From contig NZ_JAUSBV010000010.1 in the NCBI RefSeq assembly GCF_030651915.1, positions 248,001 to 312,000 of the forward strand: a stretch of DNA of 64,000 bases. The letters run 5' to 3'. The stretch comes from Parvibaculum sp. (GTDB lineage: Bacteria > Pseudomonadota > Alphaproteobacteria > Parvibaculales > Parvibaculaceae). A program made the translations under genes and the position numbers. Position 1 is the stretch's first letter; each line of letters begins with the position of its first letter. A model generated the notes under the pieces. That model made no database searches. It saw only the letters and a program-made list of their open reading frames with translations, and was not told the DNA's origin. This document shows positions 33,771 to 44,814 of the stretch, piece by piece.

Positions 33771-34357
33771 TGGTCGGGCTGCCTCCCCCCGGTCAGGGCC
33801 GTTCTCTCGGCCCATTGGACGATCGCCTCGCCGTCGGGCACGCCCTGTCCAACATCGATGAATTCAAAATGGGTGGCCGGCGCCATGAAGATCGGCCGCC
33901 CGCCGGTTTCGGTGTAAGGCGCCGTGCCGAGCGGCGTCACGATCATCACCACCATCCGTCCCTCGCCGTCGTCAGTACGCAGAGGAAAGCCCGCTACTTC
34001 GACATCCGTTGCGAATCCGCGCTCGTAATCCTCCCGGTGCACGGACACGAACCCGCAGGGCGTCGCATGAAATGCCTTGAAGCGTGCAACCGCGCGCGAG
34101 ACCTGAAGCGGCTCGGCGAAGTCGCCATAGCGTTTGCCGGTGATGTTCAGCCCCTGCCGCTCCGTAATGCCTGTGCCCGCGAGTCGAAAGACCAGATCGT
34201 CGTCCGTCAGCTCGGCGATCGTCATGTGCCGCATCAGCGGCGCCGTTTCCGTGGTCAGCCTGAACGCACTGCGAAGCGGTACTTCATCTGCTTTTCGGAT
34301 CGATCGCCAGTATATCTCCAGCTTTCGGCTGGAATCAGTCAGCACACGGCTACTCAT
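33767..34357 (-). CDS. PAS_5-type (PAS-like) domain protein
   Basis: LEIYWRSIRKADEVPLRSAF...LVFRLAGTGITERQGLNITGKRYGDFAEP...PLGTAPY. Confidence 0.75.
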   Translation of the reverse strand: MSSRVLTDSSRKLEIYWRSIRKADEVPLRSAFRLTTETAPLMRHMTIAELTDDDLVFRLAGTGITERQGLNITGKRYGDFAEPLQVSRAVARFKAFHATPCGFVSVHREDYERGFATDVEVAGFPLRTDDGEGRMVVMIVTPLGTAPYTETGGRPIFMAPATHFEFIDVGQGVPDGEAIVQWAERTALTGGRQPDQ

Positions 34358-34479
34358 AAGCTAACGCTTGCTCCCCCTGCACGCAGAATCACTCTGTCGA
34401 CACAAGGATACTGGCGTTTCTTCTAGGGTAAAACCTTCGTTGTGCCATGTGAGCACAGTATTTTGAGTATATCTGTTGT

Positions 34480-34833
34480 CTAGACAGAGAAGGAAGTTCC
34501 ACAACCGCAGGATGACGTTGCGTTAGGATTGTTGATCTTGAAGGCCGAGCCGATCAGATCGTCCGTATAGTCGATCTCGGAGCCGGCCAGATAGGCGACC
34601 GAAACGGCGTCGATCAGCACCGTGGCGCCATCTCTTTCGAGGATCAGGTCGTCGTCCTGCCTGAGGTCGTCCAGCGTAAAGCCGTATTGAAAGCCCGAGC
34701 AGCCGCCGCCTTGCACGGCGACACGCATCATTGCACCTTCGCCTTCACCATCGAGGATTTTGGCAATTTGCCGGGCGGCCCGTGCGGTCAGCGTGACGGG
34801 CTTGATGAGTTCGGCTGTATCGGCGTTGGTCAT
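34480..34833 (-). CDS. erpA: Iron-sulfur cluster insertion protein (HesB/IscA/ErpA family)
   Basis: VTLTARAARQIAKILDGEGEGAMMRVAVQGGGCSGFQYGF...GSAFKINNPNATSSCGCGTSFSV. Confidence 0.93.
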   Translation of the reverse strand: MTNADTAELIKPVTLTARAARQIAKILDGEGEGAMMRVAVQGGGCSGFQYGFTLDDLRQDDDLILERDGATVLIDAVSVAYLAGSEIDYTDDLIGSAFKINNPNATSSCGCGTSFSV

Positions 34834-34975
34834 GCGTTCATTCTCGCGTTCAGGCCCGAAATCGTGCTTTCGGCCTTGAACAATACCAGAATTGGCTTAG
34901 CAGATATGTAGTTGCCCGGAACCCGATTTTCAAACCGCCAAATCGGGCCATGGGACTGAAAAGTCGAGGTTTTTC

Positions 34976-36166
34976 GTGCTGATCGCCAATCCTGCCGCCA
35001 CCGCGCCCTATGCCACCCGCGCCGAAGAGACGCGCGGGCGGCTCTTTGCCGAGCCCGAGAGCGCGACACGGACACCGTTTCAGCGCGACCGCGACCGGAT
35101 CATCCATTCCGGCGCCTTCCGCCGTCTCAAGTACAAGACGCAGGTCTTCGTCTATCACGAGGGCGACAACTACCGGACCCGGCTGTCTCATTCGCTTGAA
35201 GTGGCGCAGGTCGCCCGTTCGATCGCGCGCGTGCTGGGTCTCGACGAAGATCTCGCCGAGACGCTGGCGCTGGCCCACGATCTTGGCCATACGCCCTTCG
35301 GCCATGCGGGCGAGACGGCGCTTGATCGCTGCATGGAAGGCTTTGGCGGTTTCGACCACAATGCCCAGACGCTGCGTATCGTCACCAAACTGGAGCAGCG
35401 TTATGCGCGCTTCGACGGCCTCAACCTGACATGGGAAACCCTTGAGGGGCTGGTCAAGCACAATGGACCGGTGGTGACGCCCGATCACGGCGTCGAGGCG
35501 TTACCGCGCGCCATTGCCGAATATGCCGAGACGCAGGATCTCGAGCTTTCGACCTATGCCGGGCCGGAAGCACAGGTGGCGGCGCTGGCCGACGATATCG
35601 CCTACAACAACCACGATATCGACGACGGTTTGCGGGCCGGCCTTTTCGAGATCGACGACCTGATGGCACTGCCACTGGTCGGCGATGCCTTCCGGGGCGT
35701 TCTGGACGAGTTTCCGGGCCTTGAAACCGCACGTGTGATTCATGAGGCGGTACGACGCCTGATCGGCACGATGGTCGACGATTTGCTGGTCGAAACGCGG
35801 TGCCGACTCGACCAACTCCGGCCGGGTTCAGCCGCCGACGTCCGCGCGATGGGACGGCCGCTGGTTGGCTTCGGTGCGGTGATGGGCGAGCACAATGCGG
35901 CTCTGAAGTCCTTTCTGATGCAGCGCATGTACCGGCATTACCGCGTCAATCGTTCGATGAGCAAGGCACAGCGGATCGTCACGGATCTTTTCGAGCTGTT
36001 GCATCGGGGGCCCGACCTCCTGCCACCGGAATGGCAGCGGGGTTGCGATGGGGCGGGCGGCCTCAAGACGGCCCGCCGGGTGTGCGACTTCATCGCGGGC
36101 ATGACCGATCGCTTCGCCATTGAGGAGCATCGGCGGCTCTTCGACCTTCACGACTCAAGGGCGTGA
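34976..36166 (+). CDS. dgt: Deoxyguanosinetriphosphate triphosphohydrolase-like protein
   Basis: [42 protein letters not shown]...[16 protein letters not shown] (HD domain); GTG start. Confidence 0.95.
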   Translation: MLIANPAATAPYATRAEETRGRLFAEPESATRTPFQRDRDRIIHSGAFRRLKYKTQVFVYHEGDNYRTRLSHSLEVAQVARSIARVLGLDEDLAETLALAHDLGHTPFGHAGETALDRCMEGFGGFDHNAQTLRIVTKLEQRYARFDGLNLTWETLEGLVKHNGPVVTPDHGVEALPRAIAEYAETQDLELSTYAGPEAQVAALADDIAYNNHDIDDGLRAGLFEIDDLMALPLVGDAFRGVLDEFPGLETARVIHEAVRRLIGTMVDDLLVETRCRLDQLRPGSAADVRAMGRPLVGFGAVMGEHNAALKSFLMQRMYRHYRVNRSMSKAQRIVTDLFELLHRGPDLLPPEWQRGCDGAGGLKTARRVCDFIAGMTDRFAIEEHRRLFDLHDSRA

Positions 36167-36236
36167 ACGGGGGCTGGAAACAGGCCCTCGGCGCCGCTAG
36201 AGTGCGCGCCCGGTGGCCCTCCAACTGACGGCAATA

Positions 36237-37985
36237 ATGAATATTTTTCGGTATTTCGAGGATCGCGTCGAGGCCGCCCTGCGGGCCCTGGTGGACGAAG
36301 GTGTATTGCCGGCGGGTATCGACACGTCGCGTGTTGCTGTCGAACCGCCGAGGGATCCCTCGCATGGTGACCTGTCGACCAATGCAGCAATGGTGCTGGC
36401 AAAGCCTGCCGGCGTGAAGCCGCGCGACCTTGCCGATCAATTGGCCGCCAAGCTCACCGCCGAGGAGGCTGTAGCGGAAGTGTCGGTCGCGGGGCCGGGC
36501 TTCATCAATCTTCGGCTGAATGCCGTTTTCTGGCTGGCGCGCATTCCTGAAATGCTCCGCGCGGGTCCGGCCTATGGCGCAAGCGACATGGGCCGTGGTG
36601 AGGCGGTCAATGTTGAGTATGTGTCCGCAAATCCGACCGGTCCGATGCATGTCGGCCATGTTCGTGGCGCGGTCTTCGGCGACGCGTTGGCCAATCTTCT
36701 GGAGAAAGTCGACTATCGGGTTTGCCGCGAATATTACATCAACGATGCTGGCGGGCAGATCGAAGTGCTGGCGCGCAGCGCATTGCTTCGCTACCGCGAA
36801 GCATTGGGTGAGGAGATCGTTGCGATCCCCGAAGGCCTCTATCCCGGCGACTATCTGAAGCCGGTGGGGCAGGCCCTCGCTGCCACGCATGGCCGCGCGC
36901 TGCTCGATATGGACCCGGCCGATGCGATTGCCGCGGCCCGCGCGACCGCCGTCGAGGCGATGATGGAATTGATCCGCGGCGACCTCGCCGTGCTCGGCAT
37001 CACGCATGAAGTGTTCTTTTCCGAGCTCTCGTTGCACGGATCCGGCGCGATCGAGGAAACGGTAAGGCTGCTGGAACAAAAGGGCCTGATCTATGTTGGC
37101 GTGCTGGAGCCGCCCAAGGGCGAGACGCCCGAGGATTGGGAACCACGGCCGCAGACGCTTTTCCGTTCGACACAATTTGGCGACGATGCCGACCGGGCCC
37201 TGAAGAAATCCGATGGGAGCTGGACCTATTTCGCGCCGGATATCGCCTATCATCACGACAAGTACCGGCGTGGTTACCGCACGCTGATCGACGTCTGGGG
37301 TGCCGACCATTCGGGCTATATCAAGCGCGTCAAGGCGGCGGTGGCTGCGCTAACGGGCGGCGATGCGGAGATCGATGTCAAGGTTTGCCAGATGGTGCGG
37401 CTGTTCCGCAATGGTGAGCCGGTACGAATGTCGAAGAGGTCCGGCGATTTCGTGACACTGCGCGATGTTGTGGACGAGGTCGGCAAGGATGTCGTGCGCT
37501 TCATGATGCTGACGCGCAAGAACGATGCGCCGCTCGATTTCGATTTTGCCAAGGTGACGGAGCAATCACGCGACAATCCGGTGTTTTATGTTCAATACGC
37601 CCATGCCCGTATTCATTCCGTTTTGCGAAACGCGGCCGAAGCCGGTTACGACCTTTCCGACGGGGCGCTCGCAAATGCCGATCTTTCGCGCCTGGGCGAT
37701 GAGGCCGAGCTGGCGCTCCTGCGGCTGATGGCGGGCTTCCCGCGCCAAGTGGAGCAGGCCGCTCTTGCCCATGAACCGCACCGAATTGCCTTCTATCTCG
37801 ATGATCTTGCGGCGGCCTTCCATGGGCTCTGGAACAAAGGCAAGGACGATGCGTCCCTTCGGTTCATTCGCGAAAATGACAGGGATGCTACGCTTGCCCG
37901 ACTCGCTTTGATTCGGGCTGCGGCATATGTCATTGCCGCCGGTCTGGGGATACTGGGGGTTGAGCCGACCGAGGAGATGCGCTGA
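36237..37985 (+). CDS. argS: Arginyl-tRNA synthetase
   Basis: [24 protein letters not shown] (HIGH), [30 protein letters not shown]. Confidence 0.97.
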   Translation: MNIFRYFEDRVEAALRALVDEGVLPAGIDTSRVAVEPPRDPSHGDLSTNAAMVLAKPAGVKPRDLADQLAAKLTAEEAVAEVSVAGPGFINLRLNAVFWLARIPEMLRAGPAYGASDMGRGEAVNVEYVSANPTGPMHVGHVRGAVFGDALANLLEKVDYRVCREYYINDAGGQIEVLARSALLRYREALGEEIVAIPEGLYPGDYLKPVGQALAATHGRALLDMDPADAIAAARATAVEAMMELIRGDLAVLGITHEVFFSELSLHGSGAIEETVRLLEQKGLIYVGVLEPPKGETPEDWEPRPQTLFRSTQFGDDADRALKKSDGSWTYFAPDIAYHHDKYRRGYRTLIDVWGADHSGYIKRVKAAVAALTGGDAEIDVKVCQMVRLFRNGEPVRMSKRSGDFVTLRDVVDEVGKDVVRFMMLTRKNDAPLDFDFAKVTEQSRDNPVFYVQYAHARIHSVLRNAAEAGYDLSDGALANADLSRLGDEAELALLRLMAGFPRQVEQAALAHEPHRIAFYLDDLAAAFHGLWNKGKDDASLRFIRENDRDATLARLALIRAAAYVIAAGLGILGVEPTEEMR

Positions 37986-38776
37986 TGTCGCGCCGAGACG
38001 GCAGCTGGGACGAGGATCCGGAATACGACTTCGATCCCGACGTCGAGGACTACGAGGCCTTTGATGACGACGAAGGCCGTCGACGGGGGCCGTTGATGCT
38101 CCTCAGCATCGTGGCGCTCCTGGCGGTGTTCGCGGGCGTTGTGTTCCTCGCTTATCGGCAGGGCGATTTGCAGAGCGGCGTTCCGCCGATCCTGCGTGCC
38201 GACGGCGAGCCGACCAAGGAAGTCCCCGTGAACCCCGGCGGCAAGAAATTTCCGCATCAGGATGCCGGCATTTACGACCGCCTTGGTGGAGAGACGAGCG
38301 CAGGGCGGGGCGAGGCCGAACAATTGCTGCCACCAGCCGAGGAGCCTCTGGCAATCGACCGTGCGGCCGATATTTCGCCGCGCGACCAGCAGGCAATGGA
38401 TCGGCTCGCGGAAGCAATAGAAAGCGCGCCGCTTGATGCCGTCGTACCGGGAACGACCGCGCCAGAAGATTCGTCGGAGCCAGCCGTTTCGCCGGCGCCA
38501 ACCGAAACGGAGCCGCAGGCAAGCGCTGCAGGAAGTCATGTCGTGCAGCTGGCCGCTTTCCGCGACGAGGCAGCCGCACGCGACGCGTTCAACAAGCTCA
38601 AGGTCAAGTATCCCGATCTTTTGGGGGGCCTCGGTGCTGACATCCAGCGCGCCGATCTGGGCGCGCAAGGCATCTATTACCGGTTACGCGCCGGCTTTCT
38701 CGACAAGGCGGATGCCGATGCGCTTTGCGCGAAACTTGATGCGCAAGGGCAGGGCTGTTTCGTCAGACCGCGATGA
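37985..38776 (+). CDS. SPOR domain-containing membrane protein
   Basis: Single TM (PLMLLSIVALLAVFAGVVFLAY) and C-terminal SHVVQLAAFRDEAAARDAFNKLKVKYPDLLG...YYRLRAGFLDKADADALCAKLDAQGQGCFV. Confidence 0.88.
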   Translation: MSRRDGSWDEDPEYDFDPDVEDYEAFDDDEGRRRGPLMLLSIVALLAVFAGVVFLAYRQGDLQSGVPPILRADGEPTKEVPVNPGGKKFPHQDAGIYDRLGGETSAGRGEAEQLLPPAEEPLAIDRAADISPRDQQAMDRLAEAIESAPLDAVVPGTTAPEDSSEPAVSPAPTETEPQASAAGSHVVQLAAFRDEAAARDAFNKLKVKYPDLLGGLGADIQRADLGAQGIYYRLRAGFLDKADADALCAKLDAQGQGCFVRPR

Positions 38777-39804
38777 GTGTGTCGGCAGCGGTCTATGGCT
38801 GCGGCGGCCTCGTGATTGAGGCTTGGGAGCGGGCATTCTTTCGGGCAGCACGGCCCTGGGGCTTCATTCTATTCGCGCGCAATATCGACACGCCTCACCA
38901 GGTTCGGCAGTTGGCCGCGAGCTTGCGGGAGGCCGCCGGCCATGATGCACAAATCCTGATCGATCAGGAAGGCGGCCGTGTTCAGCGCTTGCGTCCGCCT
39001 CATTGGCAGAATTATCCGTCCGGCCGTGCCTATGGCGATCTCTACGCGCGCGATCCCGAAGCGGGTCTCGCGGCCGCGCAACTCGGCGCCCGTCTGATCG
39101 CGGCAGATCTTCGTGCTCTCGGCATCACCATTGATTGCCTGCCGGTACTCGATGTCCCGTCGCCGGGGGCACATGATGTGATCGGCGATCGCGCCTATGC
39201 GGCGACGCCGGACAAGGTGACGGCGTTGGGACGGGCGTCCGCCAATGGCTTGCTGGCCGGCGGCGTCTTGCCGGTGATGAAACATATTCCCGGACATGGG
39301 CGCGCCGGCGCCGACAGCCATATGAGTCTGCCGATCGTAACCGCGTTGCGCGGGGAACTTGAGGATGCGGATTTTCGCCCCTTCCATGCGCTGCGCGATC
39401 TGCCTTTGGCGATGACGGCGCATGTCGTCTACACGGCCATCGATCCGGATGCGCCCGCGACAACGTCGAAAAAGCTGATCGACGAAATCGTTCGCGGACA
39501 CATCGGCTTTGCAGGCCTGTTGATGTCGGACGATCTTTCGATGGAGGCTTTGGCGGGTGGCCTCGACGAACGGGCGCAGGCGAGCCTTGCGGCCGGTTGC
39601 GATGTCGTTTTGCATTGCAATGGGCGGATGGCTGAGATGGAGGCGGTGGCGCGCGCGGTGCCGGTGCTTGAGGGCATTGCACAAGACCGGGCCGATTCGG
39701 CGATTGCGGCTCTGCCACGGCATGTCGAAGACCTCGATCCGGCAGAGAACCATGCGCGTTTGGCCGAATTTTTGGTGGCAGGCGCTGAAGATCGCTGGGG
39801 ATAA
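38773..39804 (+). CDS. nagZ: Beta-N-acetylhexosaminidase (NagZ)
   Basis: ILIDQEGGRVQRLRPP, KHIPGHGRAGADSH, GLLMSDDLSMEALAGG. Confidence 0.93.
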   Translation: MSVSAAVYGCGGLVIEAWERAFFRAARPWGFILFARNIDTPHQVRQLAASLREAAGHDAQILIDQEGGRVQRLRPPHWQNYPSGRAYGDLYARDPEAGLAAAQLGARLIAADLRALGITIDCLPVLDVPSPGAHDVIGDRAYAATPDKVTALGRASANGLLAGGVLPVMKHIPGHGRAGADSHMSLPIVTALRGELEDADFRPFHALRDLPLAMTAHVVYTAIDPDAPATTSKKLIDEIVRGHIGFAGLLMSDDLSMEALAGGLDERAQASLAAGCDVVLHCNGRMAEMEAVARAVPVLEGIAQDRADSAIAALPRHVEDLDPAENHARLAEFLVAGAEDRWG

Positions 39805-39917
39805 GCCGAGAAACAGGGTACCCCGGCCTCGGGACGCGCGGTATAAGGGGCATTCGTCCCCGGCCGATGGGCAGAATCGGATCGCGGACGTATGGGGACT
39901 GCAAGAATCCGGGTCAT

Positions 39918-40817
39918 ATGCACAAGGCAGCCATGAGCGAGGCGCCCACACAAGGCGAAGCTGACGAAGGCGCTCCGGCAGGAGACGTCGCCTCTGACGA
40001 CGCCGTGTCGAGTTTCGAAGAGGGGCCGCCGCGGAGTGACGGCGATCCCGGCGATACGCTGATTGTCGATCTTGACGGCTTCGAGGGGCCGCTCGACGTA
40101 TTGCTGACGCTGGCACGCAACCAGAAGGTCGACCTCACCCGCATTTCAATTCTCAAGCTGGCTGAGCAATATCTCGACTTCATCGCCCATGCGCGACGTA
40201 TGGAGCTCGATCTTGCCGCCGACTACCTCGTGATGGCGTCATGGCTTGCTTACCTCAAGTCGAAACTGTTGTTGCCGGCACCCGAGGAAGAAGAAGGCCC
40301 ATCGGGTGCCGAGATGGCGGCTCGGCTCGCTTTTCAGTTGCAACGGCTCGAGGCGATGCGCAAGGCGGCCCAGGAAATTTTCGGGCGGCGTTGCCGGATG
40401 GGCATTCAGGTCTTTCCGCGCGGCGCGCCGGAAGGCATTCGCCTTATCAAAACAAGCGATTATCAGGGAACGCTGTTCGAACTTCTCAAGAGTTATTCGG
40501 AGCAGCGCCTTAAAGGTCACGAGACCAAGTGGGAGCCGAAACGACTGCCGATCATGGCGATCGAAGCGGCGCGAAAGCGCCTCGAAGCGATGATGGGCAT
40601 GATGTTCGATTGGGGCCGGATCGACAATTTCCTGCCCGTTGATGAAATGAGTGCACCGATGCGACGTTCGGCGATGGCGAGCATGTTGAGTGCGGCGCTG
40701 GAGCTTGCCAAGGACGGGCATATGGAATTGCGCCAGTCAGGGGCGTTTGGGCCGTTGTTCGTGCGCCGTCGTGAAGCCAAATCCGAAGAAACCACCCCAG
40801 AGAAGACCAAGGAATGA
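39918..40817 (+). CDS. scpA: Segregation and condensation protein A
   Basis: DLDGFEGPLDVLLTLARNQKVDLTRISILKLAEQYLDFIAHARRMELDLAADYLVMASWLAYLKSKLLLP. Confidence 0.95.
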   Translation: MHKAAMSEAPTQGEADEGAPAGDVASDDAVSSFEEGPPRSDGDPGDTLIVDLDGFEGPLDVLLTLARNQKVDLTRISILKLAEQYLDFIAHARRMELDLAADYLVMASWLAYLKSKLLLPAPEEEEGPSGAEMAARLAFQLQRLEAMRKAAQEIFGRRCRMGIQVFPRGAPEGIRLIKTSDYQGTLFELLKSYSEQRLKGHETKWEPKRLPIMAIEAARKRLEAMMGMMFDWGRIDNFLPVDEMSAPMRRSAMASMLSAALELAKDGHMELRQSGAFGPLFVRRREAKSEETTPEKTKE

Positions 40818-41593
40818 CGGACGAGACAGTTCAGGATACGGAAGCCAAGGGCGGTATCGAAATGGAGATCGAAGATGACGACGGGGGCGATGCGGACGCG
40901 GCGTCCGAGAATGTCGTTCGCTTTCCGGTCAATGCCACGGAACACACAGCGCTGATCCGCATGGTCGAGGCGCTGCTTTTCGCGGCCGCAGAACCGCTCG
41001 ACATCGACAGTATCGCCAGCCGGTTGCCTGATGGCGCCGATGTCGGTGCGGCCGTTGAGGACCTGCAAAAAACCTATGAGGGGCGCGGCGTCAATCTCGT
41101 TCGGATCGCCAACAAATGGATGTTCCGGACGGCCGACGACCTGGCCTTTCTGATGGAGCGGGAAGCGGTCGAGCAACGACGTTTGTCGCGGGCGGCGATG
41201 GAGACGTTGGCGATTGTCGCCTATCATCAACCTGTCACGCGCGCCGAAATCGAGGAAGTTCGGGGCGTGACCGTCTCGAAGGGGACGCTTGATGTGCTGA
41301 TGGAGACGGGGTGGGTGCGCCTGCGCGGTCGCAAACGGACGCCGGGCCGCCCGGTTACCTATGGCACGACCGAGGAGTTCCTCGTGCATTTCGGTCTGGA
41401 AAATGTTGGCGACCTGCCTGGAACCGATGAACTGAAAGCGGCCGGCCTTCTCGACGGACGCTTGCCGCCGGGCTTCGACATTCCCAATCCGAGCGAGAGC
41501 GGCGCCGAGGGCGATGGCGAGTTCACCGACGAAGAAGAGTATGGTGCAGCCCTTGATGAGCATATGGCGCAAGATGTCGCGGAAGACAATTAG
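40814..41593 (+). CDS. scpB: Segregation and condensation protein B
   Basis: MVEALLFAAAEPLDIDSIASRLPDG...AMETLAIVAYHQPVTRAEIEEVRGVTVSKGTLDVLMETGWVRLRGRKRTPGRPVTYGTT. Confidence 0.95.
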   Translation: MTDETVQDTEAKGGIEMEIEDDDGGDADAASENVVRFPVNATEHTALIRMVEALLFAAAEPLDIDSIASRLPDGADVGAAVEDLQKTYEGRGVNLVRIANKWMFRTADDLAFLMEREAVEQRRLSRAAMETLAIVAYHQPVTRAEIEEVRGVTVSKGTLDVLMETGWVRLRGRKRTPGRPVTYGTTEEFLVHFGLENVGDLPGTDELKAAGLLDGRLPPGFDIPNPSESGAEGDGEFTDEEEYGAALDEHMAQDVAEDN

Positions 41594-41649
41594 CGCATGA
41601 TTGGCTCATCCACTTTATGATGTTCGCCGGAATTTTCTTTTTAAATCAT

Positions 41650-41677
41650 CTTGTTATTGAGGTTTGTTAACTATAAT
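41650..41677 (+). promoter_or_regulatory. Candidate sigma-70-type promoter for tatABC
   Basis: CTTGTT/TTGTTA -35-like element, 15-16 bp spacer, perfect TATAAT (41672-41677) in an AT-rich pocket. Confidence 0.5.
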
Positions 41678-41814
41678 TCTTGTCTTTAAACCCATTGCGC
41701 AGATAGCACTCACGATCTGAAATGGTGTCGCAATTCGGCGGCAAAACGCCCATATTGCGACGAGGTAGTGCCGGTTACAGAAGCGTGGGCGTTTTCACGC
41801 GGGTGGAGAGACAA

Positions 41815-42045
41815 ATGCCGAGTTGGACGCAAATACTGCTGGTGGTCGTACTGATCGTGCTGCTGTTCGGCAGGGGCAAGATTTCCGACATGATGGGTGA
41901 CTTCGCGAAGGGCATCAAAAGCTTCAAGAAGGGGCTTTCGGAAGAGGATGAGGCCGATACCGCTCGACCGGAGCCCAAGACCATTGATGCGACTGTAAGC
42001 CGGGAAGAGAGCGCCGGGGCCAAGAACAAGGCCACCAACGGCTAG
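41815..42045 (+). CDS. tatA: Twin-arginine translocase subunit TatA
   Basis: [46 protein letters not shown]. Confidence 0.94.
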   Translation: MPSWTQILLVVVLIVLLFGRGKISDMMGDFAKGIKSFKKGLSEEDEADTARPEPKTIDATVSREESAGAKNKATNG

Positions 42046-42083
42046 TAGGCGCGCGCGCCTGGTTCGAGGCATTTCAGAGCAAT

Positions 42084-42557
42084 ATGTTCGATATCGGATG
42101 GTCAGAGCTGCTTGTCATTGCGGCGGTCGCCATCATCTTCGTAGGCCCCAAGGACCTGCCGCGGATGATGCGGACGGTTGGCCAGTATGTGGCCAAAGTC
42201 CGGGCGATGGCGCGTGAGTTCCAGAGTTCGTTCGAGGATCTGGCGCGCGAGACCGAACTTGAGGAATTGCGCAAGGAAGTTACCGGCCTTCGCGATGTTG
42301 CCTCGGCACCGCTTAAAAAGCTCCAGCAGGAAATCGACAAGCCCATGAAGATCGGCGCTGGCGGCGCGGGTGCGGCCGCCGCCGCTTCGGCGTCGGCGGC
42401 ACGGGCCGCCGAGATTGCCGCGGGTGAACCGGCCGAAACCAGCGATATATCGCCTGAAATGCAGGATGCGTTGAGGGAAGCCGAAGCCATTGATGCGTTC
42501 GGGGTGAGTGACCCGGCGCGCGCGGTGCCGGCGGATTCGGAGCGTGACGACAAATGA
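42084..42557 (+). CDS. tatB: Twin-arginine translocase subunit TatB
   Basis: MFDIGWSELLVIAAVAIIFVGPKDLPRMMRTVGQYVAKVRAMAREFQSSFEDLARETELEELRKEV. Confidence 0.95.
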   Translation: MFDIGWSELLVIAAVAIIFVGPKDLPRMMRTVGQYVAKVRAMAREFQSSFEDLARETELEELRKEVTGLRDVASAPLKKLQQEIDKPMKIGAGGAGAAAAASASAARAAEIAAGEPAETSDISPEMQDALREAEAIDAFGVSDPARAVPADSERDDK

Positions 42558-43375
42558 GCGTCAATGCTGCCGCGCCGGATCCGGACGATGAGGTCGAGGC
42601 ATCGCGGGCGCCGTTGATCGATCATCTGATCGAATTGCGCTCCCGACTGATCCGCTCGGTAATTGCCATTGCGATTGCTTTCGGGATTTGCTTTGCCTTC
42701 GCCGACGATATTTTCAATATCCTGATCAGGCCTTATGAAGTTGCGGTCGGGTCCGGACCCGAGGCGCGTTTCATTTTCACCGCACCGCAGGAATTTCTGA
42801 TCACGCAACTGAAGCTTGCCTTTTTCGGTGCGATGTTTCTGGCCTTTCCGATCATCGCCTCGCAGATTTACATGTTCGTCGCGCCGGGCCTCTACAAGAA
42901 CGAGCGCCACGCCTTCCTGCCTTATTTGGTGGCCACGCCCATCCTGTTCCTGATCGGTGCGGCGCTGGTCTATTTCGGGGTCATGCCGCTCGCACTGCAG
43001 TTCTTCATGAACATGCAGCAAGAAGGCGGCGAGGGGCGGACGGCTATCGAATTGATGCCGCGCGTCAGCGAATATCTGAGCCTCATCATGACGCTTCTCT
43101 TTGCGTTCGGCATGTGCTTCCAGTTGCCGGTCATCCTGATGCTGCTGGCGCGGATCGGCGTCGTTAATGCCGCTCAGCTTCGCAAGGGCCGTCGCTATGC
43201 CATCGTCATTGTCTTCGCCGTCGCGGCCTTTCTGACGCCGCCCGACTTCTTCAGCCAGATTGCGCTCGGGGTTCCGACCCTGCTGCTCTACGAGTTTTCG
43301 ATTTTCGGTGTGTCATGGACCGAAAGACGGCAGGCCGCGGCGGCGGCCGAAGCCGAGGATGCGGCCGAGGCTTGA
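42554..43375 (+). CDS. tatC: Twin-arginine translocase subunit TatC
   Basis: PLIDHLIELRSRLIRSVIAIAIAFGICFAFADDIFNILIRPY; polytopic; adjacent to tatAB. Confidence 0.97.
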   Translation: MSVNAAAPDPDDEVEASRAPLIDHLIELRSRLIRSVIAIAIAFGICFAFADDIFNILIRPYEVAVGSGPEARFIFTAPQEFLITQLKLAFFGAMFLAFPIIASQIYMFVAPGLYKNERHAFLPYLVATPILFLIGAALVYFGVMPLALQFFMNMQQEGGEGRTAIELMPRVSEYLSLIMTLLFAFGMCFQLPVILMLLARIGVVNAAQLRKGRRYAIVIVFAVAAFLTPPDFFSQIALGVPTLLLYEFSIFGVSWTERRQAAAAAEAEDAAEA

Positions 43376-43506
43376 TCCGCCATCATCTGGACGGTTGGGG
43401 TCTTTGCGCCTATACAGGGCGCGAAAACGAACGGGCTGGTGGGAGATGATTCGATCTTGCTGATTGCCCGGTCGTAGTCGGATTTCCCACCATTTCCAGA
43501 GGTGTC

Positions 43507-44814
43507 ATGTTCGACATCAAAGCCATTCGTGACGATGCCGGCGCCTTCGATGCCGGGCTCGCCAAGCGCGGGCTCGAGCCGCAAGCCGCGCGCCTGATCG
43601 AAATCGACGAGCGGCGGCGCCAGATCGTCACCCGTCTGCAGGAAATGCAGCAACGACGCAACGACGCCTCAAAGCTGATCGGCCAGGCCAAGGCCAAAAA
43701 GGATGAGGCCACAGCGCAGAAGCTGATGGACGAGGTCGTGAGCCTGAAGGGCGACCTTCAGAAAGGCGAAGAGGAAGAGCGGCAGGTCGATGCCGAGCTT
43801 GCGGCGGCGCTGGCCTCGATCCCGAACATCCCGCTCGATGGAGTGCCGGTCGGTCCGGACGAAAGCGCCAATGTCGAAGACCACCGCCACGGGGCGCCGC
43901 GCGCGATGAATTTCTCACCGCGCGAGCATTTCGATCTCGGCGAGGCCCTCGGTCTGATGGATTTCGAGACGGCGGCGAAGCTCTCCGGCGCGCGTTTCGC
44001 GGTGCTGAAGGGCCCGCTGGCGCGGCTCGAACGCGCCATTGGCAATTTCATGGTCGACCTGCACACCAGTGAGTTCGGTTACGAGGAAGTCGCGCCGCCG
44101 CTGATGGTACGCGATGAGGCGATGTTCGGTACGGCGCAGTTGCCGAAATTTGTCGACGACCAATTCGCGACGTTCAAGGGGCAGAGCCGCGACGACCAGG
44201 AAAAGTACTGGCTGATCCCGACCGCCGAGGTGCCGCTGACCAATCTGGTGCGCGAAAGCATCCTGTCGGAAGAAGATCTGCCGAAGCGCTTCACGGCCTA
44301 CACGCCCTGCTTCCGCGCCGAAGCGGGAGCGGCGGGGCGCGACACGCGGGGGATGATCCGCCAGCATCAGTTTTCGAAGGTCGAGCTGGTTTCGATCACG
44401 ACGCCCGAAAAATCGCTCGCTGAGCACGACCGGATGCTCGCCTGCGCCGAGGAGGTGTTGAAGCGGCTCGGCCTGCATTACCGGGTGATGGTGCTTTCGA
44501 CCGGCGACATGGGCTTTGCGGCGCGCAAGACCTACGACATCGAGGTCTGGCTGCCGGGACAGAATGCCTATCGCGAGATTTCCTCCTGCTCGGTCTGCGG
44601 CGATTTCCAGGCACGGCGGATGAATGCGCGCTACCGGCCGAAGGGCGAGAAGAACACCCGTTTCGTTCACACGCTGAACGGTTCTGGCCTCGCGGTCGGG
44701 CGAACGCTGGTGGCGGTGATGGAAAATTACCAGCAGGCCGACGGTTCGATCGAGGTGCCGGAAGCGTTGCGCCCCTATATGGGTGGGCTGGAGGTCATTG
44801 CGCCTCATGGGTAA
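43507..44814 (+). CDS. serS: Seryl-tRNA synthetase
   Basis: [22 protein letters not shown]; class II motifs; [47 protein letters not shown]. Confidence 0.97.
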   Translation: MFDIKAIRDDAGAFDAGLAKRGLEPQAARLIEIDERRRQIVTRLQEMQQRRNDASKLIGQAKAKKDEATAQKLMDEVVSLKGDLQKGEEEERQVDAELAAALASIPNIPLDGVPVGPDESANVEDHRHGAPRAMNFSPREHFDLGEALGLMDFETAAKLSGARFAVLKGPLARLERAIGNFMVDLHTSEFGYEEVAPPLMVRDEAMFGTAQLPKFVDDQFATFKGQSRDDQEKYWLIPTAEVPLTNLVRESILSEEDLPKRFTAYTPCFRAEAGAAGRDTRGMIRQHQFSKVELVSITTPEKSLAEHDRMLACAEEVLKRLGLHYRVMVLSTGDMGFAARKTYDIEVWLPGQNAYREISSCSVCGDFQARRMNARYRPKGEKNTRFVHTLNGSGLAVGRTLVAVMENYQQADGSIEVPEALRPYMGGLEVIAPHG

